Positions 1-7,630 of a stretch of DNA of 11,949 bases are shown one piece after another. Under the pieces are notes generated by a model. The model was given only the letters and a program-made list of their open reading frames with translations, had not been told where the DNA came from and ran no database searches. How positions within the stretch are numbered: the first letter of the stretch is position 1; each line of letters begins with the position of its first letter. A program made the translations under genes and the position numbers. This DNA comes from Planoprotostelium fungivorum (taxonomy: Eukaryota; Evosea; Variosea; Cavosteliida; Cavosteliaceae), in the NCBI GenBank assembly GCA_003024175.1, contig MDYQ01000418.1, forward strand, positions 1 to 11,949, written 5' to 3'.

Positions 1-975
1 ACCGATCAATAAGAAAACGATACCAAGTAAGATCGCCTTCGATGACGATGATGATCAAACTTTCGATTTGGGCATCAACAAGAGGGCAATTCAGAAAGAG
101 AAATCAAGCAAGAAAGAGAGAGAGGGTGAGATCATTACGATCGACGATTCTGACAATACAGAGCCGAAGCCATCACCACCCAAAAAGTTGAAGACATCCA
201 AAGAGATCGTGATCATAGAAGACGGTGAGTCATAGACTCCTCTCATCTCTAAAATTCAAAGACATATCCACACAAGAGATCACCAAGAATACTTCACAAG
301 AGGTGATGGTGTCCCATCTTCTCCTCCTCACGCTCATCAGACCATTCCCTCCACGTCATCTAAAAGACTGAAACGAAAACCACAACAACTACCCGCGACG
401 ATCGTCATCTCATCGTTAGAGAGTGATTCTGCCACGCAACCGATGCAGGCACCCTACGATCCAGAAGAGTGAGGAACAAGAGGAGACCACACTGACATCG
501 TTCAGTGAATACTCCGAGGTCGATTTAGACGAAGGTACACCCGAGTTGAAGGGAAACGATCAGTTCACGTCCACACGACATCACATATCATCACACATCA
601 TCACGCCGTGAGTTCTACCTCAATCAACTTCTCTGATGAGGCCGACAGAAAACCGTACAAGTACGTAGATCAACATCCGGTGAGACGAAGAGAAGAGAGG
701 CAAGCTCTTCCAGGCAGGGAGTGTGAGCACTGCAAGAAGGTGAGAGGATGAGTCTTCTCGATGGGTGACGTGATCAGTTTTACGATGCGATCGATATGTC
801 GGCAGAGACCAGGAACCAATTTGTGCACGATTGTTCGAAACACAAGGAGAGGTGAGGGATGATGAATGTGCGTCTGTGATGATGGATCATCAGATTCACT
901 CCACCTTCCACACCCCCTGGCTTCTGGGACGTTGGGTTTCCGTCTTCGGAAGCTTCTTCCACTTTGGATCTGTAG
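1..975 (+). CDS. SAE2: Sae2/CtIP/Ctp1 DNA-end resection factor, C-terminal part (5' end outside window)
   Basis: This family is the cofactor that activates the MRN/MRX nuclease to start resection of double-strand breaks in the nucleus. My exons are 1-224, 262-302, 341-468, 506-607, 649-739, 778-851 and 894-975. The six introns are 37, 38, 37, 41, 38 and 42 bp, and together leave one frame of 246 residues (first full codon at base 2). The last ~80 residues carry the family domain: PYKYV at 167-171, a CxxC at 190/193, CSKH at 214-217, and TPPSTPPGFWDVGFP near 222-236. Residues 190, 193, 214 and 217 give the CxxC/CxxH metal-site pattern. The RHR DNA-binding motif of CtIP is KHK here (216-218). 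Upstream is disordered, with a KRLKRK nuclear signal (96-101), an SPPKK CDK-type site (58-62), TQ sites at 78 and 120, and three hydrophobic-acidic SUMO-interacting motif candidates (44-49, 69-75, 108-115). Family assignment is firm; individual small exons are inferred. Confidence 0.88.
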
Positions 976-1276
976 TCATCTTGGCGCCTGATGATCTAGA
1001 CATCACAGAGAGAAACATCTGTGTCTGTTTTTATAGAGAGGCCTCAGTATATACAACGTTTTGTCATGTCTGTGATTGAAGCATGCATGAGTTCTGTGTT
1101 TGTTATTCCTCGGAAACAATTCGACGAAATCTTTCAGCGAATGCAATTATTCAAATTGCGTTGTTTTCTGGGCACGACCATTTTTCCACCAACACATCAC
1201 ACACATCGAGAGGTGACTCATTTTCTCCGCCTTTTCTTTAGACTCACCCAAGGCAGACGCTGAATAGACAGACACA
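976..1276. other. Intergenic: SAE2 3' flank and E2 gene promoter
   Basis: This 301-bp gap separates two genes on the same strand. It should hold the SAE2 3' end and the promoter and leader of the E2 gene. A TTTTTATAGA stretch near 1026-1036 is a weak TATA candidate. A pyrimidine-rich tract ending in TTTAG (about 1220-1241) could be a leader intron end, but the nearest GT would make it only 29 bp, so I do not call it. No perfect AATAAA is seen. Confidence 0.4.
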
Positions 1277-1772
1277 ATGAGCAAGCGTCTACAGAAGGAA
1301 CTGAAAGAGTTTATGGACGCACCCCAGGGCTGGTTCAAAGCAGAGCTTGCCAGCGATGATAACCTCTTCTTATGGAGGGTAGCCATAGACGGACCTGAGA
1401 AGACACCGTTTGAGAAGGGAACTTTCAAGATCGAGATCGAAGTCCCCACGGACTACCCTTTCAAGCCACCCAAGGTCAAGTTTTTGACCAAAATCTACCA
1501 TCCCAACGTTAAGTCTGACGGAGGATTTTGTACCGATATGTTGACCACAGAGGGCTGGAGTCCACAGTTGAAGATCCAACAAGGTAAATAACTATGTCTT
1601 GACGATTACGCTCGTTTCTGATCTTCCTTCAGTCATCGACGAAATCTACCGATTGATGAAGGAGCCCAACGCTGATAACCCACTTGAGCCCGAGATCGCT
1701 CAACAATTCAAGACGGACAAGACCGCTTGGGCCAAGACTGCAAAGGAGTGGACGAAGAAGCACGCTAAATAA
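1277..1772 (+). CDS. Ubiquitin-conjugating enzyme E2 (class I, UBC fold only)
   Basis: The enzyme takes ubiquitin as a thioester from E1 and passes it on with an E3 ligase. Exons are 1277-1583 and 1633-1772, with a 49-bp GTAAAT...TTCAG intron in phase 1, giving 148 residues, the usual size of a bare UBC domain. Visible landmarks are the P-T-D-Y-P-F-K-P-P block (57-65), HPN at 75-77 with the oxyanion Asn77, the catalytic Cys85, Asp87, and the W-S-P at 94-96. The C-terminal helices end in EWTKKHAK. Cys85 and Asp87 fall at the same numbers as in the UBE2D group, but the sequence also has UBE2L-like features such as KGTFKIEI and QQVI after the active site. The residue after the cysteine is Thr rather than the usual Leu. 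The start is the first ATG and fits the normal E2 N-terminus. The exact subfamily is not resolved. Confidence 0.95.
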
Positions 1773-2460
1773 TACATACATGGTACAGTATTCTTCATGT
1801 CGAATCGTTTCAGACGACAAGAGTTCAGAAGGATGGGTGATAATCCGATGACGTTCGTATTGCATCATCGTGTTGTCCTGTCCTATGTCGCCTGATTGTT
1901 TCATTGTGACGTGAATGATTGAAGAGAGAATGACTCTGGAACGTCATACTGTGTGGTCTGTACATGACCCCCACTTTCTTGAATACATTTTGACTTTGAC
2001 CATTGAAATACCTATGTGGTGAGTTACAGGTTGGTCCAACTTCTCAGAGACAGATTCTGGTTCACTAACAGGTGAAGGCCGTTCTTCCGACCTTCCATTC
2101 ATATGCAATTCGTTAACCTGAACGGCGCAGCTCGTTTACACGAACCAACATGAAGGAAGAGATGTGATGCAGAATCCGCATGTGCTTTGTTGTGTGGTTT
2201 GGAATCTTCCCGTTGTAGTTTGGAATGGTCCCCAACGCTGGGTATTCTTGGATAACCTTCCACCCCGGCCAGTCTCATCTGGACCGGGAAGCAGGCCCAG
2301 ACCAGGCTCCAGAGAATGGCACGTGTCAAAATATTCATCTGAAAACTGCCCTCCGATCGAACCATAGACAGGTTCATATCTCTCAGGGACACAAAGTGGT
2401 TCACCTTAGCCGAGAAGAAAAACCAGGCCGAATGAACATAAACAGCAAAACAGAAATTCG
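1773..2460. other. Intergenic: E2 3' flank and wall-protein promoter/leader
   Basis: I find no convincing gene in these 688 bp. The open frames on both strands (for example 2099-2404 minus and 2164-2367 plus) have no recognisable motif, splice logic or composition. A stretch beginning GTGAGTTACAGG near 2020 and running to CTAACAG near 2070 resembles an intron, but its CTAAC lies too close to the AG to serve as the branch site. If real, it would be a leader intron of the wall-protein gene. A CACGTG hexamer is present near 2322. Confidence 0.4.
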
Positions 2461-3442
2461 ATGCAACGCCTCCTTCTCCTGTTTACTCTCACATGGCTCT
2501 CAGTCAACGGAAACTCTCTCATCGCGTACGCCTTCCGGGGTGCTACCTGCTCTGGAAACCCCTTGTACGCCATTATTTATAGGTCGGACTGTGCCCTTCA
2601 GCCCGACGGACGATACCACAGCATAATCGTCAATGCCAACGCAACCATCGCCACGACTCACTCTTTCTCCAATCCCAGTTGCACTCTGGACCACCAGCCC
2701 GATCCAAACGATATTCCTCTCGATGATTGCTACGATACCAAAATTGAATACTCCATCAAGTTCCTGTGGCAGGAGTTTGTCAAGCCGGACCCGACACCTG
2801 ACGACCTTCTCTCCGAGGAGTACATCAACGGAACGGGTTCCGCCTGTCAGCACGGATGGTATCAGACAGATGTCCTCTATGGCGAAGTAAGCAAGAGTGC
2901 ATTCGGAGTCGATACGTGCGCCGACGTTTGCTCCTCACGACCCGGGGGGTATAGACATCGAAGATGTGGTAGTGGACCTTATTCGAGTGGAGAAATCGCT
3001 CAGGCCACCACTTCAGAGGTGGTCCACACCACAATGACATCTTCGAGTGAGGCAGTGTCGACTAGCGACCAAGTCACTGGTGCTGAGACGACCGACCATG
3101 AAGGGTACCTTACCACCACGGAAGACAATCTGAAGACCTACGGCACTGAGACAATGGATGCCACGAACATCAAGGCTGGGGACAGCACCAAAGTGACTGC
3201 TGACGAAAATACTGAGGCTGCGGTCAACTCACGGACAAATTCTACTGAGGGATCAGAGAAAGCTGCGACGGAGATCAACAGTGGAGTCCCCAGCTCCAAC
3301 TTCGGTGAGTAACACTACCCACGACACACGACAAAGGGACTCATCGGTCATAGGTGAATCTGGTCCCACTGAGCCTTCCTCAGCTATACAGCTGGGAGTA
3401 GGGCTATCTATCGCTCCCATATTGCTAGCCCTGTTCATTTGA
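2461..3442 (+). CDS. Secreted Ser/Thr-rich, probably GPI-anchored cell-wall or surface protein
   Basis: Exons are 2461-3304 and 3354-3442, with a 49-bp GTGAGT...CATAG intron, giving 310 residues. The N-terminus is a clear signal peptide (hydrophobic 4-14, likely cleavage near 17-19). Residues ~20-175 form a compact ectodomain with eight cysteines, consistent with four disulfides, and N-glycosylation sequons such as NAT and NGT. From about residue 180 to 290 the chain is Ser/Thr/Glu/Ala-rich, as in O-mannosylated stalks. The second exon supplies the ending: a small-residue stretch (GESGPTEPSS) followed by a hydrophobic tail with no basic residue after it, the layout of a GPI-attachment signal. 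Without that 89-bp exon the protein would look merely secreted. An AATAAA follows at 3444-3449. I do not recognise the ectodomain family. Confidence 0.75.
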
Positions 3443-3443
3443 A

Positions 3444-3449
3444 AATAAA
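3444..3449 (+). terminator. Polyadenylation signal of the wall-protein gene
   Basis: A perfect AATAAA begins one base after the TGA stop. Other genes in this window show the same tight arrangement, which supports the splice model for the last exon. Confidence 0.5.
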
Positions 3450-3913
3450 CTGTGTAGATTGAGGCGATCTCTGCTGCTGAGCTCGAAGATCTTCGAAGCA
3501 GTGCTGAAGAATGACGTAGACAGGGTGGAGGTGCATCATTTTCCGTGCTGAAGACATTCTCGATATAGAGTGGCTCTCTTCTAAGATCACGTCCAATAAT
3601 TTGACGGAGAATAGCCATGATTACGAACGTTCGTTGTAATGCGAAGATGGAAGATTACGTGGACCGATTGGGCGTACAAGGGACCACGGTGCTCATACTT
3701 GTTGCACGTTCAAATCTTTAGAATGCCCCTACCATGCTCAAGGTGAGGGAGATTTACTGTGGACTGAGAGAATGTATGGTAGATGTCAACGGGATAACTG
3801 TACTGCACCTCGCCTGTCTGTACAGTAGAGAAGATGTCATAAGGGCAAACATTCATTCTATCGTTCGAAATGGTTGCTCTCCTCTTCAGACCAGAAATTG
3901 CAATCTCAACTAG
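3450..3913 (+). pseudogene. Decayed ankyrin-repeat gene fragment
   Basis: Three pieces read like ankyrin repeats. The first (about 3450-3530) contains KIFEAVLKNDVDRVE, a typical repeat helix start. The second (about 3620-3718) contains GVQGTTVLILVARSN. The third (about 3783-3913) contains DVNGITVLHLACLYSREDV. The second and third are in the same frame, separated only by one TAG at 3719-3721. Removing a possible 38-bp intron (3531-3568) puts the first piece into that frame as well, with a TGA remaining near 3602. There is no upstream ATG: the fragment begins right behind the stop codon of the wall-protein gene. I infer a truncated, mutated relic. A real gene with extra introns is possible, but no splice model I tried removes all stops while keeping the repeats. 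Confidence 0.5.
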
Positions 3914-4001
3914 TTCTTTAAGTAAGACGTGTATTTTGTATTGTGAAGATAAATCAACAAGACAATCGTCACACTATACGAAGATGAAGTCCTGGCGAAC
4001 A

Positions 4002-4007
4002 TTTATT
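4002..4007 (-). terminator. Polyadenylation signal of the 146-aa gene
   Basis: The plus strand reads TTTATT, that is AATAAA on the minus strand, one base past the TGA at 4009-4011. This supports the short second exon of that gene. Confidence 0.5.
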
Positions 4008-4008
4008 G

Positions 4009-4503
4009 TCAATTTCCTTGAGGGGCTTTATCCTCTGCACAAGAGGTGAGAATGAGATGATCAGCAGTTCGTCTATCCCACTACTCACCTCTCAACTTCT
4101 CCATTCGGTAGAAGAGAAAGACATCAGGTTCACGAGAGTGTTCTAAGACCTTGAAAGATAATAAAAGAGATCCACTTCTAGGTTGAGGTCCCAAAAGACG
4201 CAGGACATCGCCCACAGCGTCAACGATGTCTTCCTCCTCAGGAGCCCAAGGTAGAGTACCATAGCTCTCCCAAGTCTGATCTCCACGCCTGATCCTCTCC
4301 CGAGAGACTCTTCCTCTGCCCCCAGAGTTGCGCAACGTGCTCAGAGCTGATCTTTCCATTTGATCCAAGAGGGTAAAGTGAGACTCTGTGATGTCTCGAA
4401 TCGCATCGTCGAAACCATTGTGGTGGTGAATCGATCGGCAGGAATGATGGTGCTGCGGTCTCAAAGAGAAGACGTTGTTGAAAGATAAAGGATAGTAGTT
4501 CAT
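4009..4503 (-). CDS. Hypothetical protein, 146 aa
   Basis: The coding exons on the minus strand are 4503-4089 and 4034-4009, joined across a 54-bp intron (4035-4088) with GTGAGT donor, CTGAT branch and TGTGCAG acceptor. The second exon adds only a few residues (ending APQGN) before TGA, followed at once by AATAAA on the same strand (4002-4007). The N-terminal third is rich in His, Ser and Phe (HHHS and HHH runs). The middle has a basic Arg-rich stretch (about 60-75), and the C-terminal half is more regular, with an acidic PEEEDIVDAV segment and a hydrophobic SGSLLLSFKVL. No signal peptide or membrane helix is evident, and I do not recognise a family. It lies 180 bp downstream of the V-ATPase gene on the same strand. 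A TTTTTGCAG upstream of the ATG (near 4570) may be a leader-intron acceptor. Confidence 0.55.
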
Positions 4504-4683
4504 GCTGTGATGTCGCCCGTGTGTTTATGTAGTTACAATTCCTTGGATGATGCCTGGTCATTGAAATTTCTGCAAAAATCAAATATTTAGAATTCATTTG
4601 TCTACAAACGCACACGCAGCATGACGATGAACATTCTTGGGCGATAAAGAAGCATCTCTTGACAGGTTCTGTATTCTCTTTCT
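4504..4683 (-). other. Short gap between VMA1 and the 146-aa gene
   Basis: These 180 bp must contain the VMA1 3' UTR and the start region of the downstream gene. The segment is AT-rich around 4570-4600. I see no perfect polyadenylation signal for VMA1 here; a weak variant may be used. Confidence 0.35.
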
Positions 4684-6945
4684 TTACAGCTCCTCCAGTG
4701 ATCTAAATTTGGCGTGCATCTCGTCGTTGAGCTGCTTGTAAGCTGCGGTGACTTGGTCCTTTCCTAGTGTGGGGACTTGGAACTTTTGTCTGGAGATCTC
4801 GTTGAGGACTTCGGGCATGTGGTTCTTGATTGTGACCAGAGTGATCTTTCTGTCATCGTTGCTGCTCTCCACAGCCTTGCAGGCCAGATCGTAAAATCCA
4901 ATCATGTTTCTCAGCATCCACACCGTCTTCCAGAAGGGGCAGAATCTGTCCCAGTCGGAGAATCCGTTCTGCTGTAAGAAATCGTCCTTCAGGAGACGAG
5001 CGACCTCCAGCGTGATCTTGTCCGTCTCTGACAGAGAGTCCTGCTCTCGTCAGCCTTAATTGATTCTCACATCCATATCGATGTGTTCAGGAACACAAGT
5101 CGAATCTGAACACATGTATCTACACTTGTAGAGCATTGAATCTCACCTTTCCGACGAGCTGTACGATTTCAGCGAGATCGTCCTCGTTCTGGAGGATGGT
5201 CTTGGCCTTGGTTCTGAGGGAGACAAACTCGGGGTCGAAGGTCTCGTAGAAGGGCTCGAGGACGTTGAGGTACTTGGAGTAACTGACCAACCAGTTGACA
5301 GAGGGGAAATGCTTTCTCTGGGCGAGCTTCTTGTCCAAACCCCAGAAGACCTGAACGATGTTGAGGGTGGCAGCTGTAACTGGATCTCCGAAATCTCCTC
5401 CTGGGGGAGACACGCTGAGAGGGTCAGTCTCGTTCCATGGATGTGACACTCACGCTCCGACAATGGTGACGGAACCCTTTCTCTGAGGGTTACCCAGACA
5501 GACCACCTTACCGGCACGCTCGTAGAAGGAGGCCAGACGGGCTCCCAAATAGGCAGGGTAACCAGCATCTATCACGTGTGAGAAGAGTGTTGTAGATGGA
5601 GGGAGACTCACCGGCGGGCATCTCAGCGAGACGACCGGAAATCTCACGAAGAGCCTCGGCCCAACGAGAGGTAGAGTCAGCCATCATAGCCACGTTGAGA
5701 CCCATATCTCTAAAGTACTCGGCCAGAGTGATACCAGTGTAGATGGAAGCCTCACGAGCGGCCACAGGCATGTTGGAAGTGTTGGCCACGAGACAGGTTC
5801 TCTTCATGATGGACACGGATTGTCCTCTCACTTCGGTCTCGAGCTGTAAACCCGTCAGAGGCCGTTCCCGCCAAAATGCTCACCTCAGGGAACTCCTTGA
5901 GCACCTCAGCCATCTCGTTTCCTCTCTCTCCACAACCGACGTAGATGATAGCCTCCGAGTTGGAGTACTTTGACAGAGACTGAGAAATAACCGTCTTACC
6001 ACAGCCAAAGGCACCGGGGATAGCACAGGTACCACCCTGGACGGAGGGGAAGAGGGCATCGAGCACTCTCTGACCACAGAGAAGGGCAGAGTCGGGAGTC
6101 AGCTTCTCGGTGACGGGACGAGGAGAACGAACGGGCCAGAAGTGCATCATGGTGAACTTCTTCACTTTTCCGAGGAACTCGCACTCGAGGACGACATCCT
6201 TGAGGGTGTAGTTGTCGGCGGGGGCGATGAAGGTGATGGTTCCCTTCTCTCCGGGGGGAAGCATGATCCAGTGAGTGAGGAGCATGTTCTCTACGACCTT
6301 TCCATAGATGTCTCCTCCAGTGATGTGGTCTCCCACGCGGAGTTGGGGCTCAAAGTACCAGCCCTTGCTCTGGTTGAGGGCAGGGATGTTGATACCCTTG
6401 GGAATGTAGATGGACTTGGTGTCGTCGTAGATGACCTGCAGGGGTCTCTGGATACCATCGAAGATGGACTCCATGATTCCGGGTCCCAACTCGACGGACA
6501 GAGGCTTCTTCGTTCTCAGGACTGGATCTCCAACAGTCAAACCGGCTGGAAGAGGTCAGACGAACGTGAGAATGATACTGGATGTCTATGTGAATGCTGA
6601 CTCACATGTCTCCTCGTAGACCTGGATGGTGGCGTTGTCACCCTCGAGACGAATGATCTCACCGACCAGCTGCTCGTTACCGACACGGACGAGCTCGTAC
6701 ATAGCTGCTCCGGACATTCTCTCGGCAACGACGACTGTATACAGAATGAGTGTTGTCAGAAGATGTGAAAGCATCAGGTGAAGGGGAGAACAGTTGAATC
6801 ACACACCAGGTCCAGAGACGGAGAAGACAAAACCGTACTCGCTCTCCTTGACATCGTCTTCGAACCTGGGAAGGCTCTGCTTAGCGCTTGCTAACGTGAC
6901 GCTCTGACATTTTGTTAGTTGGAATCAAGTTGAATGACTCACCAT
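4684..6945 (-). CDS. VMA1: V-type H+-ATPase catalytic subunit A (V1 sector)
   Basis: Subunit A hydrolyses ATP in the V1 head to drive proton pumping into vacuoles and endosomes. Minus-strand exons are 6945-6943, 6903-6807, 6734-6606, 6545-5884, 5843-5612, 5568-5454, 5414-5147 and 5040-4684. The introns are 39, 72, 60, 40, 43, 39 and 106 bp, and all phases agree. The product is 620 residues (human form 617). Landmarks are the N-terminal barrel with [19 protein letters not shown] (about 31-50), the Walker A GAFGCGKT at 254-261 including the redox-type Cys258, the GERGNEM with catalytic Glu near 283, the [19 protein letters not shown] block, SPPGGDF, and the C-terminal helical bundle ending FRSLEEL. 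The first coding exon is only the ATG, followed by a 39-bp intron with a CTAAC branch; a downstream ATG at the end of that intron is out of frame. The VDE intein site (YVG/CGERG) is empty. Identity is certain. Confidence 0.97.
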
Positions 6946-7177
6946 TTTCGATCAGAATATGTAAGAGCGTGTGTGTGATAAACTCCTCCTATGAAACAGT
7001 GAGACGTTACCCTCCTCTCAATAAAAGTGACGACAGAATATACGCGATCGCAGAGATGTAGAGAACGAGAAGAAGAGAAGGATAGGTCTTCCACAACAGA
7101 CAGAAAGAGAAACCTTATCAAAGACACACCTAAGGGCGAGGGGTCTGTTTCTTGAAGTCAAGGCGAGATGAAGCGAG

Positions 7178-7232
7178 CCCTCCCTCCCACCCCCAACTTC
7201 TCAGTGGTTTGAGAATTCCCTCCCTCCCCCCC
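7178..7232 (-). promoter_or_regulatory. Two tandem G-quadruplex-type tracts
   Basis: On the minus strand, bases 7232-7218 read G7-A-G3-A-G3 and bases 7194-7178 read G5-T-G3-A-G3-A-G3. Each holds four runs of at least three guanines with one-base loops. They lie roughly 235-290 bp upstream of the VMA1 start, with the G-rich strand being the VMA1 sense strand. Folding and function are inferred. Confidence 0.6.
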
Positions 7233-7297
7233 GGCTACGGAGAAGTTCATTGAAGCTTCTCGTCAACAGAAGCCTCCTCTCTTGGTACAGAAACTAA

Positions 7298-7327
7298 AGA
7301 CAGTAGAATGTACTGTACTATCTGTCT
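7298..7327. repeat. Imperfect inverted repeat
   Basis: The left arm AGACAGTAG and the right arm CTATCTGTCT pair with one extra base across an 11-base spacer that itself contains TGTAC-type symmetry. It could be a protein-binding site. It is not followed by a T-run and shows no terminator logic. Confidence 0.4.
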
Positions 7328-7423
7328 ATAGATCTTATCTGAGTGAGTTCCTCAAAAACTTGCAGGAGCGCTGTTTCCTTCGATAACATCACACCCACGA
7401 GGGAGGGCAGATCAGAACATAAG

Positions 7424-7430
7424 TATAAAT
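7424..7430 (+). promoter_or_regulatory. TATA box
   Basis: A TATAAAT lies 42 bp before the ATG at 7466, the only clean TATA box facing right in this interval. It supports transcription of the small downstream frame. Confidence 0.4.
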
Positions 7431-7465
7431 TTCCACTATCGATCGAGCATTGCAATCGGTCAACA

Positions 7466-7605
7466 ATGGTAACTGCAAGCGATGGAAATCAGACTACATC
7501 AGAGCGAGAGATGGTGTCTTTGCTAAAGTGAGTCGAAACAAATTATTATCTCTGGTGAGACAAAGGACTATTTCCATCGATATCGTGAAGTTGGTCGTGA
7601 AGTAG
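7466..7605 (+). CDS. Candidate micro-gene, 33 aa, one intron
   Basis: An ATG at 7466 opens a frame that runs to CTA AA and meets a GTGAGTC donor at 7528. A 38-bp intron (7528-7565, ending ACAAAG) joins it to a short exon that ends in TAG at 7603-7605. The product would be MVTASDGNQTT... to ...ISIDIVKLVVK, 33 residues with an amphipathic C-terminal half. A TATA box lies 42 bp upstream, and AATAAA follows the stop directly (7606-7611). Using the alternative acceptor GTGAG at about 7559 would add two residues in frame. No family is recognised. The complete set of signals is the argument for it; a non-coding transcript is an equally fair reading. Confidence 0.35.
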
Positions 7606-7611
7606 AATAAA
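7606..7611 (+). terminator. Polyadenylation signal behind the micro-gene
   Basis: A perfect AATAAA directly follows the TAG, the same stop-to-signal spacing as in the wall-protein gene and near that of the tail-anchored gene. Confidence 0.35.
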
Positions 7612-7630
7612 TAAGCGTAAGATACCATGA

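Larger units (their letters stand above)
6946..7465. promoter_or_regulatory. Divergent promoter region of VMA1 (-) and a tiny gene (+)
   Basis: This region lies between the VMA1 start codon and the next plus-strand start candidate. It contains purine-rich leader-like sequence near 7060-7110, two pyrimidine tracts with G-quadruplex potential (7178-7194 and 7218-7232), an imperfect inverted repeat (7298-7327) and a TATAAAT box pointing to the right (7424-7430). No coding sequence was recognised. Confidence 0.45.

Noticed and set aside
1147-1449. 100-codon minus-strand frame over the start of the E2 gene, and other minus frames inside it
   Set aside because: It overlaps a firmly identified gene antisense and shows no motif or splice logic of its own; it is a shadow of the E2 coding frame.
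2099-2626. Open frames in the gap before the wall-protein gene (minus 2099-2404, plus 2164-2367, plus 2225-2626)
   Set aside because: No family resemblance, odd composition, and the 3' part of the last runs out of frame over the wall-protein gene.
3253-3618. 121-codon minus-strand frame over the end of the wall-protein gene and the ankyrin relic
   Set aside because: It is antisense to two better supported features and has no recognisable domain.
5752-6540. VMA1 intein or split gene, considered because several separate open frames cover the gene
   Set aside because: The frames join through 39-106 bp introns with matching phases. The YVG/CGERG intein site is uninterrupted, so no intein is present.
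6142-6600. 152-codon plus-strand frame opposite VMA1 exon 4
   Set aside because: It is the mirror of a strongly conserved coding exon and rich in Gly/Val/Asp from antisense codons; not a real gene.
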